Shown here: in pieces, positions 23,243 through 33,943 of the stretch | How the letters are laid out: every line of letters begins with the position of its first letter | Position numbering within the stretch: position 1 is the first letter of the stretch | Source: Tridacna crocea | Taxonomy: Eukaryota; Mollusca; Bivalvia; Cardiida; Cardiidae | NCBI GenBank assembly: GCA_943736015.1 | Contig: OX031069.1 | Location: forward strand, 18,047,235-18,111,234 | Direction of reading: 5' to 3' | DNA length: 64,000 bases | Position numbers and translations under genes: made by a program | Notes under the pieces: model-generated | Told to the model about the DNA's origin: nothing | The model's input: the letters and a program-made list of their open reading frames with translations, nothing else | Databases searched by the model: none

Positions 23243-25366
23243 TTTTAGCTCACCTGAGCACGAAGTGCTCATGGTGAGCTTTTGTGATGGCCCAATGTCC
23301 GTCGTCCGTCGTGCGTCGTCCGTCGCCCGTCGTCCACAATTTCTTTAAACATCTTCTCCTCCTAAACCACTAGGCCAATCTTGATGAAACTTGGCAGGGA
23401 TGTTCCTTGGGTGAAGCTCTACCAAAGTTATTCGAGAGGTTGAATTCCAGACATAATTCTGGTTGCCATGGCAACCGAAAGGAAAAAAATAGCAAAATCT
23501 TTGAAAATCTTCTTCTCTGAAACTAGAAAGCGTAGAGCTTTGATATTTGGTATGTAGCATCTCCTAGTGGACCTCTACCAAGATTGTTCATATGATGCCC
23601 TGGGGTCAAAACTGGCCCCGCCCAGGGGGTCACAAGTTTGAAACATAGGAACAAAGGAGGAAAACTTTATAATTCTTCTTCTCTGAAATTAGAAAGTGCA
23701 GAGCTTTGATTTTTAGTATGTAGCGTCTCCTAGTGGACCCCTACCAAGATTGTTCATATGATGCCCCTTGGATAAAAACTGGCCCCGCCCCGGGGGTCAC
23801 AAGTTTGAAACTTTGGAACAAAGAAGGAAAACTTAAAAATTCTTCTTGTCTGAAATTAGAAGGCGTAGAGCTTTGATATTTGGTATCTAGCATCTCCTAG
23901 TGGACCTCTACCAAGATTGTTCATATGATGCCCCTGGGGTCAAAACTGGCCCCGCCCTAGGGGTCACAATTTATAAACTTAGGAACAAAGAAGGAAATTT
24001 TTAAAAATCTTCCCTTCTGAAACTAGAGGGCGCAGAGCTTTGATATTTAGTATGTAGCATCTCCTAGTGGACCTCTACCGATATTGTTCATATGATGCCC
24101 CTCAGGTCGAAACTAGCCCCGCCCCGGGGGTCACAAGTTTGAAACATAGGAAAAAAGAAGGAAAACTTCAAAATTCTTCTTCTCTGAACCTAGAAGGCGT
24201 AGAGCTTTGATATTTGGTATGTAGCATCTCCTAGTAGACCTCTACCAAGATTGTTCATATGATGCCGATGGGGTCAAAACTGGTCCCGCCCCGGGGGTCA
24301 CAAGTTTGAAACATAGGAACAAAGAAGGAAAACTTTAAAATTCTTCTTCTCTGAAACTAAAAAGTGCAGAGCTTTGATATTTGGTATGTAGCATCTCCTA
24401 GTGAACCTCTACCAAGATTGTTCATATGATGTCCTTGGGATCAAAACTGGCCCCGTCCCTGGGGTCACAAGTTTGAAACTTAGGAACAAAGAAGGAAAAT
24501 TTTAAAATTGTACTTCTCTGAAACTAGAAGGCGTAGAGCTTTGATATTTGGTATGTAGCATCTCCTAGTGTAGTGGACCTCTACCAAGACTGTTCATATG
24601 ATTCCCCTGGGGTCAAAACTGGCCCCACCCCGTGGGTCACAAGTTTGTATTATAGGAACAAAGAAGGAACATTTTAAAATTCTACTTCTCTGAAACTAGA
24701 AGGCGCATAGCTTTGATATTTAGTTTGTAGCATCTCCTAGTGGACCTCTACCAAGATTGTTCATATGATGCCCCTGGGGTCAAAACTGGCCCCGCCCCGG
24801 TGGTCACAAGTTTGAAAAATAGAAATAAAGAAGGAAAACTTTAAAATTCTTCTTGTCTGAAATTAGGTGGTGCAGAGCTTTGATATTTGGTTTGTAGCAT
24901 CTCCTAGTGAACCTCTACCAAGATTGTTCATTTGATGCCCCTTGGGTCAAAACTGGTCCCGCCCGGGGGTCACAAGTTTGAAACATAGGAACAAAGAAGG
25001 AAAACTTTAAATTTCTTATTCTCTGAAACTAGAAGGCGTAGAGCTTTGATATTTGGTATGTAGTATCTCTTAGTGGAATTCTACAAAGTCTTTACATACT
25101 ATGCCCCTGGGGTCAAAATTGCCCTGCCCCAGGGGTCACAAGTTCGAAACATAGGAACAAAGAAGGAAACTTTAAAATTCTACTTCTCTGAAACTAGAAG
25201 GCGTAGAGCTTTGATATTTTGTAAGTAGCATCTTCTAGTGGACCTCTATCAAGTTTTTTTCTTAGGATGCCCCTGGGGTCAAAACTGGCGCTACCTAGGG
25301 GTCACAAGTTTGATTTTACAGCTTGGTACTCAGGTGAGCGATTTAGGACCATCATGGTCCTCTTGT
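23243..25366 (+). mobile_element. Family A element, long core 2 array, complete
   Basis: 5' hairpin GAGCAC-GAA-GTGCTC after AGCTCACCT, then repeated GTCCGTCGTGCGTCG. About ten core 2 units at 166-167 bp spacing follow (gaaactagaaggcgtagagc, tttgatatttggtatgtagc, catctcctagtggacctcta, GC-rich gccccgggggtcac). The 3' end at 25327-25366 is CTCAGGTGAGCGA, hairpin AGGACCATcATGGTCCT (perfect), CTTGT. No open frame. Confidence 0.85.
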
Positions 25367-26551
25367 CTTATTTAATTCAGTGTCCCAGAAAAAGGGGGCT
25401 TGACGTATATTTCCGTAATGGACCAATATCTATTTAACTATTTGAAAAAATCTTATGAAGCTTCACACTTCTGTTGTTTATCATTAGCCTGACAAAGTAT
25501 TTTTCATTAGATAAAATATGTCATTGAAAAATGGGGCTTAATTTATAATTTTTAATCATAGATTGAAAACAAAAAGACTACTTGTACATGCAAAACTCTA
25601 TATTTTGTATGTCAGTATCAATTTTCTTTTTCAACAGGGGATCTCCTTTCAGAAATTTGTTTCGAAACAAGTTTCACGGAAACGTAGCGGAATAGTGTCT
25701 TTCCTTAATTGGTGTGAAACCTTAACAAAGAACATTTTTTTCTGAAGCCTTGACATGCTTGCCGGCTGCTTGTGAGCTTTTTAAAAATTAGATCTGGGCC
25801 TGCCTAGGTATATTCTAGGTAGCTGAGTAATATCCTAACGAAATTTGTCTAATTTAGAATGATGAACTATATTCTTTCTATTTTATATTTCATGTGTCTA
25901 TTTTTAGAAATGTTATAGTTAAAGAATTGACGTAATTTACGCTGGGGGAATTATTTCCCCCGTCACAGTGAATATTTTCCTCCTGCTGAAAATCTGGTTA
26001 ATTGACTTGAGATCACTAGTTTTAAAAGTTGCATTGAGCGCTTGAGCGGCGGCACTATATTTTTATTCGGTTTTGTAAAGTGCCTATGGCGGCAGCCATA
26101 TTGAACTGGTTCCATGCTTTGTTTAAAAATCCATCTATATCTACTGCACTTTGATTACCAGATCGGGGTCCATACTAACTATTTTATTTATTAGTGGGAT
26201 TTTTTTTAATGTATAATATATTGTACTTTCATTGTTAGATGGATAAAAACCCGGATCGTAGTCATATCAACATTTTCCTTTCGAAAAATAATAAAGATGC
26301 ATTTGGAGAAGTCACGTGATAAAATATTATCTGTCACAAATTTTTGAAGCCACCATTTTAAGTATCTTACGCTGGAAAAGGTTAAGAGATGTTTTCAAGC
26401 TCTTTGACCCTAGAGCACCCTATGAGGTACTTGTGACCCCAGTTATAATTTTGTTCTAATATTGTATGGATTGTAGAAATATTTTTTTTTCCTTTGGCGA
26501 TCGTGTTTTTAAGACCAGCTAACTGTAACTAGGTCAATGTTGGGGCGCCAG
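25367..26551. other. No gene recognised
   Basis: Single-copy-looking AT-rich DNA. The 60-codon open frame at 25563 lacks any recognisable domain. Confidence 0.45.
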
Positions 26552-26658
26552 ACATGACTGGTATCATACAACCCCTCTAGTCAATATAGATATAATAAGA
26601 ACTTCATTCAAGTCTTTATTATGTCTATAAAGAGGGGTTGTATGATACCAGACATATG
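26552..26658. repeat. Short foldback hairpin
   Basis: Left arm ctggtatcatacaacccctc (about 26558-26577, extending through tagatataataag) and right arm gaggggttgtatgataccag (26633-26652). The arms are about 45 nt with few mismatches and a very short loop, so the DNA or an RNA from it would fold tightly. Likely a small MITE. Confidence 0.7.
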
Positions 26659-27330
26659 TGTTAAAGTGTCAGATTTAGCACAATCCGATAACAGACTTTT
26701 TCTTTCGTTAATGTATGGTAATTCATTGCCGACAAATGTTTGTATAGACAAAATCATACAAGGGCGACGATTTTATCCATATATGCAAATATTGGATGTT
26801 AAATGTGACAAAATGAGTCTTGTGATCAACAATGTGATTCCTACTGAGCTGTCAAGCGATCACGTGATTTCCATAAAGGGTTTAACGCGGCCCAATGCAT
26901 TTTGCCCCATTATCTCCCGCTAGATGGCATTCTATAAATACTCATCTATCTAATTTGGGGATCCTGGGTACAGAACCGAACCTTTTCCTACGCGACAACC
27001 GTTACTTTGAATTTCAAACTAAATTAAACGTTTACTCATTAAAACGCTACCTCGTGTAATTCACTCAGCTATGATCAGCAGTCTAGAGAAATCTTGAGCT
27101 AAAGCAGGTCTCATTTCTCCTCAAACGTATTGATAAAAGCTATTTTCTACATTACTACTTTATAGAGCGTGATATTACAGTCAGCCCGCTTTTGTGGCTA
27201 GTGATGGGTCATATAAGACAGTCGAATCTTCGAAGAATATGACATGCGCAGACAACGCATTTTACCCTGTTACAGAAATAAGTGGTTTGGGGCGCCATTG
27301 ATTTTCAGCATCAATATTTTCTTGTACATA
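26659..27330. other. No gene recognised
   Basis: A 100-codon open frame starts inside the hairpin at 26621 and ends at 26923. It has no domain, no splice sites and no neighbour to support it. Confidence 0.4.
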
Positions 27331-27489
27331 ATTTATTTCATCAGCTTGTGGTTAATATGGGGAAATATTTGCCTGAAAAGGAAAAGGTCCGCGAAAATAG
27401 CTCCTGCCTTGCGACACTCGATATTTTCGCATACCTATCCCTTTTTCGGCAAATATTTCCCCATATTAACCACAAGCTGATGAAATAAA
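27331..27489. repeat. Near-perfect palindrome of about 159 bp
   Basis: Left arm starts tttatttcatcagcttgtgg and runs to about 27381. The right arm ends with the exact complement (ccacaagctgatgaaataaa). The centre adds further pairing (gcgaaaata with tattttcgc). No terminal features of the A/B/C/T families are present. Two short overlapping open frames read through it but have no support. Confidence 0.8.
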
Positions 27490-27956
27490 CTCTCTCTATA
27501 TATATTTTGATTGGCAGGTACTTATTGGGCAGCTATACTCATTACGGGCTATGACAAAACGGATCAATGGGTATTTCAACAAGATACCAGGCTGATGTTG
27601 AAAACACTTACATCAAGATACCCTCTTATTACTGGATTGAGGTAAAGACTTATGGTTTACTTTATATTCTTTTTTAAACGATCCCAACTTTTTACTATCC
27701 TGTAAGAGAGAGATTTTGAAACGTTACAGGATAAGGAGAAATCATGGAAACCAGCTCTCTTTCCTTTTTCAACCAAGTTTTCTTTCCGATCAAGGGTATT
27801 TTGATTTTAGCCAAGTTAAAATTTTGTCATCTGCAAACACTGTCTTTTTTTCATGGGTCTAAAATTCTCTTTGGTAACGACTAAGCAGAATACTGCTGGA
27901 TTCATTATCAACCTTTAACATATTCGCTCCTGATCACCTTTTACATTTCGTAAAAG
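27490..27956. other. No gene recognised
   Basis: AT-rich DNA, nothing supportable. Confidence 0.45.
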
Positions 27957-28164
27957 CCGGTTTAATGCAGAGAAATGACCCTCCCTACAAAATGATCCGA
28001 ATGATTATTCTGCGTTGAGAAATGACCCCAAAAGTCATTTAACTCCGTAGAGGAATGAACTGGGGCACTATTCACGTAGAGAAATGACCGGGTCATTCCT
28101 CTATGTAGAGAAATGACTAGTGGGTCAATTTTTAGGGGAGGGTCATTTCTCTGCATTACACCGG
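27957..28164. mobile_element. Iterated GAGAAATGACC MITE, second copy
   Basis: Ends CCGGTTTAATGCAGAGAAAT and ATTTCTCTGCATTACACCGG are inverted repeats. Inside, the GTAGAGAAATGACC word and its complement recur. Same family as 7446-7645, with diverged spacing. Confidence 0.7.
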
Positions 28165-28879
28165 ACGTTATGAGCAGTTTTAACCGTAATATTTTCAATA
28201 GCGGCGCTGACATAGCTAGAACAAATAATTGTAAAAAGAAAATCCAGCGCTTTTTTGGTCAGGATATAATTTTAATTGTTTGATAGTATTTATTCAAGAT
28301 ACAGTCGAAAAGAGGTTTTTTGAGGTAAAAAAAATAATAGGCAATTCTTTATATTAATTTAGGCAGCATCCTTACTTTCATTTCTGTTTATTTTTCATCT
28401 TAGTAAAAGTGACCTTAGGAGGGTTTTGAAAACTTTTTTTCAATGTTTAGAGATTTTTTTTTTTTGTAAATCAGAATTTTCTCAAAACCTTACTAAACAC
28501 TAATGTGATTCGACGAGAGCACAGAGGGGCTTTGTGGAAATAAAGTTGGAACAGGAGAGAATGCTATTAGCCAGCTTTTAACTTCATCCCGAGATTCATA
28601 GTTATTATGCCAGTGCAAAAGCTATGAATTAAATCAAACTTTGTATCTGTGAGGGCTGTCTTGGAAGTTCACGGAGTTGTGCTGAACTTTTTTTCTGGTG
28701 TAAACATACACAAATTATATTTTGGTCATCGAAAATAAGCATTTGATAAATCTTGAAAAATGAAAAAAGAGCTGTCAGAATGTGACTTTATACTCCCTCC
28801 AATGCTTTGACAGAAAAAACTGTCAAGTTCAAGGGTAGATAATTTCTTTAGTAGGAGGGGTTGACATTTGAAAATTGCA
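28165..28879. other. No gene recognised
   Basis: AT-rich DNA, no gene or RNA that I can support. Confidence 0.45.
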
Positions 28880-29045
28880 ACTTACAAATCATCAATATAT
28901 TATCAATATATGTGCAAAGTTGCAATACAATTGAAGGAAAACTGTAGGAGTTTGCAACACAAAATTACTAGTATTTTGTACACAGAGGGATACACGGACG
29001 GACACATGGACAGACAGGCTGATTCCAGTATACTCCCGAAAACAT
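28880..29045 (-). repeat. Fragment of a further tract-bearing repeat family (minus)
   Basis: Read on the minus strand it begins gggagtatactggaatcagc, then ctgtctgtccatgtgtccgt, i.e. a terminal motif followed by a GTCC tract. The element start at 30923-31110 (plus) shares 'atactggaatc...ctgtctgtcc'. No 3' end was found. Confidence 0.45.
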
Positions 29046-29389
29046 AAACTTTGTGGGTTAATAGAAGAAAACAATCACAAGAAAAAATCACATAGATCTA
29101 CTACAAAAAAAATACACTGTATGTCACTAACAACCACAGTGCAGTGGTGACTTTGAGACGCTCCACGATGTCAAACAGCTCTATACATGTTAAATATAAG
29201 AAGAACGGTTCAACTTCTCCAAGCAGTCACCGCCAATAACAACACATGAAGGCTGTGTCTGAATCCTTTTTTTTTTTAGAAAATGTCAATGTACCATGCG
29301 TCATTGCTTACTGTGAACCTTTGAAGCTCACCCAATGATTTAAAGTGATAGCCTGGTCGTAATTTTTTTTACCCAACAAAAAACCAATC

Positions 29390-29725
29390 AGGTCCATTCA
29401 AGTGAGGTCAGGGCTTTACGGCAGGTTCTCGATTCAACTCGATAGACCGTAGGTCTATGCTGAGGAGTGGGGATCTCGCCTTGTGTGCGGTGCATTGTCT
29501 AAATATAGTGCTCCTCTTTCCTGTTTTATTATTTTGGGTTTTTTTGCCGCTCACCTCTAATGCATGTGAGAAAGCAGGCAGTGCTTGCCTTGGAAAGAAA
29601 GTTGTATTATTACTGGTGTGAGCAAGTCAGGAAACATATCCGTAGTTGCACTGGCTTCTTTGATATTACCAAAGTAGTTACAGAGGCCTTAAATTCCAAT
29701 ACAAACAAACAGGTCATTATGCATC
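29390..29725 (+). repeat. Degenerate SINE type 1 copy
   Basis: The body matches the type 1 SINE: 'gccgctcacctctaatgcat', 'gtgagaaagcaggcagtgct', 'gtcaggaaacat', ending 'ttaaattccaatacaaacaa'. The tRNA head is strongly decayed. The 72-codon frame inside is not a gene. Confidence 0.6.
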
Positions 29726-29878
29726 CACAACCAGACGCTCTTTCTAAGTGCTTACATAAAATCCTTTCGAATACCTGAAACATCCCAAGTTGAGTCGTTC
29801 GGATTTATTGTACATCATATCATCGGGATGCATATATATGTATCTAGCATTTCGGTGACACATGTAGCTCTCGCTATT

Positions 29879-30060
29879 ATGAGTCCATCATGGCTCAGTG
29901 GTAAAGTTTAATACTCTTGACTTGGAGGTCCCTAGATTGAGGCACACTGGATCCACTTGGCTTATTGTGGGAGTGTCCTTGTGTAAGACGCTTAAAAATC
30001 TTCTCCTAGTACTGGTGAAACGCCAGAAATACATGAACATAATTATGAGATTTAGCAGAT
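29879..30060 (+). repeat. SINE type 2 copy, 5' part, split by a DNA element
   Basis: A box CATGGCTCAGTGGTAAAG is clear and the body shows 'gggagtgtcc' and 'agtactggtgaaacgccaga'. It stops near 30060. The expected 3' end appears at 30676-30725 (cctgaaataactttgaatgc, gacgtaaaacaccattca). Confidence 0.65.
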
Positions 30061-30067
30061 ATATCGG

Positions 30068-30675
30068 ATTTTGCGGACAGTAGGTCGCGGCATATCCGAT
30101 AATGAAAAAAATTCAAGGCCGCGGCTTATAATACAAAAGGACTTATGCATTAATTTTATATTTCTAAATGATCTTTCAGTGCGGCTTGTAAAACTACAAA
30201 TAGATGAGAATCTTTATGTTGAGGCAAATTTGTTTCAAACACTAATGCCTATCTTAAATAGTAGATGAGTTTATCCGGTTGCAGACTAACAATTGTGTGA
30301 AAACTAATATTATTTTTCACACCAATCCTAATTTTCACATATATTGATCGATGAAGTCGTTTGGTACTCATCAGTGATGATTTGACAGTTTAGAAATTCC
30401 TTTAAATCTTTGTAAATGGATAAAAGAATGATAACAATCTCAAGTCCAATGTATGATTTGATCTGTAGAATAGGAAATAAAGAACAATGGATAATTTTGT
30501 TTGATGCACTTACTGTAAAATACATATGGCTAAATGTATCTATTGATGAATGGCATTGTATATTAACCAAGCGTATCGACCGCCGCCTTTGTGCCAATGC
30601 GACCGATACGCTATTTTTTATTTATAATTTTTTTAATATGAACGCGTGCGACCTATACAGTGCAGCGGCGTATTG
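30068..30675. mobile_element. DNA element with imperfect inverted ends, inserted in a SINE
   Basis: Left end 'gcggacagtaggtcgcggca' then tatccgataatgaaaaaaat. The right end read in reverse is 'gcactgtataggtcgcacgc' then gttcatattaaaaaaatt. So TAGGTCGC and the A-run are shared ends. The interior has only short opposing open frames (30328-30597 and 30416-30691), neither with a known domain. Probably a MITE. Confidence 0.5.
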
Positions 30676-30725
30676 TCCAGAAAACACCTGAAATAACTTT
30701 GAATGCGACGTAAAACACCATTCAG
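30676..30725 (+). repeat. SINE type 2 copy, 3' part
   Basis: Contains ctgaaataactttgaatgcg and the gacgtaaaacac tail, continuing the SINE interrupted at 30060. Confidence 0.6.
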
Positions 30726-30922
30726 TCGATAAATCTCTCTCTGTCTATCTGCGGCCCGTGTTTTTCAGCTCTTTGACTGTACCCATAGTGTTTGGCAGAA
30801 GGCTGACCTGCTGTTTAATTGTCTCGTTTGACTTTCTGTCACTCCTGAATCTCTTGTACCATTTGTACACAAACTCTTTTCCCCGTTTCGGTAAAGTTTC
30901 GGACTATTTTATGAGTTTCAAT

Positions 30923-31110
30923 GTTGTATCCCCACAACGTAGTGGAGGGGATATACTGGAATCTCCATGACTGTTTGTCTGTCCGTCGGTCAGCCCTTAG
31001 ATGAAAATTTGTCCGGAGCAACACTCATAAAGTTTTTTCAAGCACTGAACTCAAATTTACACACATTGTTCCTATGTATACTGAACCAAAAAAGAAACTT
31101 CCCCTGTGTT
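30923..31110 (+). repeat. 5' part of a GTCC-tract repeat
   Basis: Begins ccccacaacgtagtgg (short palindrome ending in GTGG/CCCAC), then 'ggatatactggaatctccat', 'gtttgtctgtccgtcggtca'. Same family as 28880-29045 in the opposite orientation. The right side is unclear. Confidence 0.45.
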
Positions 31111-31301
31111 TATGTGAAGATAAACATAAATATAAAAATCAAGATTAAACTAGATTTATAGGCATTGAAAGAGTATTTTATTGCGACTTTGTATGAAAAA
31201 AAATTATTGCTGAGGGTTTATCCAAAAGTAGTGAAATTGTAGTTGAAATGCGGAAAGGCTCGCTCACTAAAATTACAAATTAATACCGGGCATGACCACC
31301 T

Positions 31302-32295
31302 TCAGCATGAAGGACTGCCGTTAGCGCATAGAACGGATACTGAATTGATTTCGGCTTGTGGAATGTTGTTCCATTCCCGAATTAAGGCTTGTCTTAGCTG
31401 AATGACGTTTGACGATGGAATAGTTCGACGTCTATTACGCTGGTCCAAATTATCCCAAAGGTGTTCAATGGGATTAAGATCAGGGCTTTTGGCAGGCCAG
31501 TCAATAATAGATGCAATGTTATTCGCCCTGAGGAAATTCACATTATCCCTAGCTGTATGGCTTGTGGTATTATCATGCTGAAAAAGAGTGATATTGACAT
31601 TATTTTCAAACGGTGGGATAACATGCCTCGCAAGAATTTAATCTCGGTAGCGTTGGACATTCAAATTCCTTTCGATAACAACGAGATTAGTGGGAAAGTC
31701 ATGTGCAATGCCCGCCCAGACCAAGACAGAACCTCCATCCCCAAAACGATCTCGTTCAAGTAGGCAACAGCCGGCATAACGTTCATTTCTCCTACGGTAG
31801 ACTCGAATCCTGCAATCACCTCGATGAATGGAAAACCTCGACTCGTCAGAGACAAAAAGCGCTATTCCATTGTTGCCTAAGCCAGCGTTGATGTGTACGT
31901 GCCTAATTAACACGATTGACGCGGTGACGTCGCGCCAAAACTCAACAAACGTATGGACGACGTTCAAGTAGCCCACCATGGTATAAGCGATTGCGCACAG
32001 TTTGGGCAGATATACGGTTATGTGTATCAGGGGTGTTAGCAGCAGTGGCTGTGGCAGTTTGTAAGCAATTGCGGAGGTGGGTGTACCGAATATAGCAGTC
32101 TTGGCGCGTCGCGATGACGCGCGGACGTCCACTACGTGGTTGATCTTCCATACGCCCTGTTGCTTGAAAATGTTGCCTAAATTGACAAATAGCACTAGTA
32201 AAGCATCCAATATTCATAGCAACAGCATTCATCGTCATACCAGCATTAAGCATGCCGGTGACACGTTCGCGTAAATTCTGCGGAATTCTAGGCAT
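31302..32295 (-). pseudogene. Tc1/mariner-type transposase, inactive
   Basis: Cut-and-paste transposase of the Tc1/mariner superfamily. The frame starts at the ATG ending at 32295 (MPRIPQNLRERV), with an N-terminal helix-turn-helix region and a GRP-like basic stretch (RSGRPRVIA). The catalytic domain shows SDESRF (first Asp), QHDN (second Asp) and SPDLNPIEHLWD (Glu). It is dead: two stop codons follow RPYVC and the next VN, the frame shifts before SDESRF, a stop replaces a residue after RYRD (31638), and the last residues shift frame again. Length without breaks is near the usual 330 residues. Inverted terminal repeats are not clear; on the right a family A element starts at 32342 and may have removed one. 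Confidence 0.9.
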
Positions 32296-32750
32296 ATCAA
32301 AAATAAAGAGAAGTAAAAGAAATTTAATTGTTTTCAACGTCTTTTTAGCTCACCTGAGCACAACGTGCTCAAGGGGAGCTTTTAGGATCACCCGGTGTCC
32401 GTCGTGCGTCGTCGACAATTCTTTAACATCAGCTCCTCCTCAACTACGGCGCCAATTTTGACCAAACTTTCCTGAAATGTTCCTTGGGAGGTCTTCTTTT
32501 AAAATTGTTCACAGGATTTGATTCCGTCAAAAACTCTCGTTGCTATGGCAACCAAATGGAATTTTCTAGGAAATTCTTTAAAAATTTTCATTTCTGAAAA
32601 CGCTGGCCAGATTTCAAAATAATTCACAGAGATGTTCCTTGGGTGACCAAAAAGTGTTCACGAAATTTTTTCCGTCAAGAAACACGGCTCTGGTGAATGG
32701 GGGTTACTTGCACTCTACGGCAAAGAAGTAATTCTTAAAAATTCTTCTTC

Positions 32751-33235
32751 CCCGTGGGGTCACGGGGGTTTTTTACTTTATAGAATAGGACCTCGGCCTT
32801 TCTCTATGGCATGTCGTAGAAGGCGACTAAAATTAGAGACAAACGGCTGCTTTCCTCGTAATTCGTAGGATTGCAGCAGGCTGGGTAGTTCTTATTCCAA
32901 ATCCTATATTTTTTTCTTGATGTAAATAGGGTTTGGAATGGGAATCAAATGGCCTGTTGGACCCCGTGTGGTTTAATCGGGGGTATAAGAATAAACCACT
33001 GCAGTCCCGCGATCGTCACATCTGCCATTTCATCTGGCGGAACAAAAGTGACAGCATGCATGTCGTAAAAGGCGACGAAAGGGGCATCATTTTGTGTTTC
33101 ATCCATTCCTCATTTATCATGTTTGTCTTACGTTGTTGCACATGTATGTTATTTTCACCTCGCATTATTGTTTACTAAGTAAGTGCGCCCAATATGACCT
33201 AAGTTGTCGACGGGCCATAAAACACTATTCATTCA
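32751..33235 (+). mobile_element. Dimeric SINE-like retroposon with perfect 16-bp target duplication
   Basis: The insertion is bounded exactly by TTAAAAATTCTTCTTC at 32735-32750 and 33236-33251, a copy of the host core text. Inside, a related block occurs twice: gcatgtcgtagaaggcgact at about 32811 and gcatgtcgtaaaaggcgacg at about 33057, each preceded by a gacctcg/gaccccg-type stretch. The 3' end is 'ccataaaacactattcattc', an (ATTC) tail similar to the other SINEs. The long target duplication indicates LINE-driven insertion. Confidence 0.75.
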
Positions 33236-33312
33236 TTAAAAATTCTTCTTCTCTGAAACCGCTGGTCAGATTTTGAAGTAATTTTTCAGGGATGTTCTTC
33301 GAGTAACCCATT

Positions 33313-33943
33313 TTATACGCCCGTGGAAGACGGGATGTATTATGGGACCACCCGTGGCGGGCGTCCGGGCGGGCGGGCGGCGTCCAGTTCTTTGTCCGGA
33401 GCATATCTTCAAAACTATTCTAGCTAGGGTTATGAAATTTCATGGGTGGATAGATCTCATCAAGGGGGAGGTGCAGTGCGCAGGCATCATAACTCTCGCT
33501 TGCTTAATTTTTGAGTTATTGCCCTTTGTTGTTTTTCATACTTGAATTTTGTCCGGAGCATATGTCCATAACTATACTAGCTAGGGTTATGAAATTTCAT
33601 GGGTGGATAGATCTCATCAAGGGGTAGTGCAGTGTGCAGGAATCATAAGTCTTCCTTGCTTAATTTTTGAGTTATTGCCCTTTGTTGTTTTTCATACTTG
33701 AATTTTGTCCGGAGCATATCTCCAAAACTATACCAGCTAGGGTTATGAAATTTCATGGGTGGATAGATATCACCGAGGGCGAGTGCAGTGCATAGAAATC
33801 ATAACTGTTGCTCACTTAATTTTTGAGTTAGTGCCCTTTGTCGTTTTTCATACTTGAATTTTGTCCGGTGCATGCCCCAGCTTTACAACTTGGGATAAGA
33901 CGGGCGTATCTTGCGACAATTTGCCGCTCTTGTTAAAAATTGT
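33313..33943 (+). mobile_element. Family C element, complete
   Basis: Left end TACGCCCGTGGAAGACGGG (stem CCCGT...ACGGG around GGAAG), then a GGGCG-rich tract. The core is about three D-type units at 156-157 bp spacing (gtccggagcatatctccaaa, ctagggttatgaaatttcat). The right end is GACGGGCGTA (perfect inverse of TACGCCCGTC), then GCGACAAttTGCCGC hairpin and CTCTTGTT. Flanks rejoin as 'taacccatttt' plus 'aaaaattgttcacgg', the normal family A core, so there is no target duplication. Confidence 0.8.

Noticed and set aside
7808-25366. Long regular repeats resembling a CRISPR array
   Set aside because: Units are 156-167 bp, without spacers, in a eukaryotic sequence; they are element cores.
26621-26923. 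100-codon plus-strand protein
   Set aside because: Starts inside a hairpin arm, no domain, no splice context, no repeat family support.
31461-31763. 100-codon plus-strand protein
   Set aside because: Antisense shadow of the Tc1/mariner transposase.
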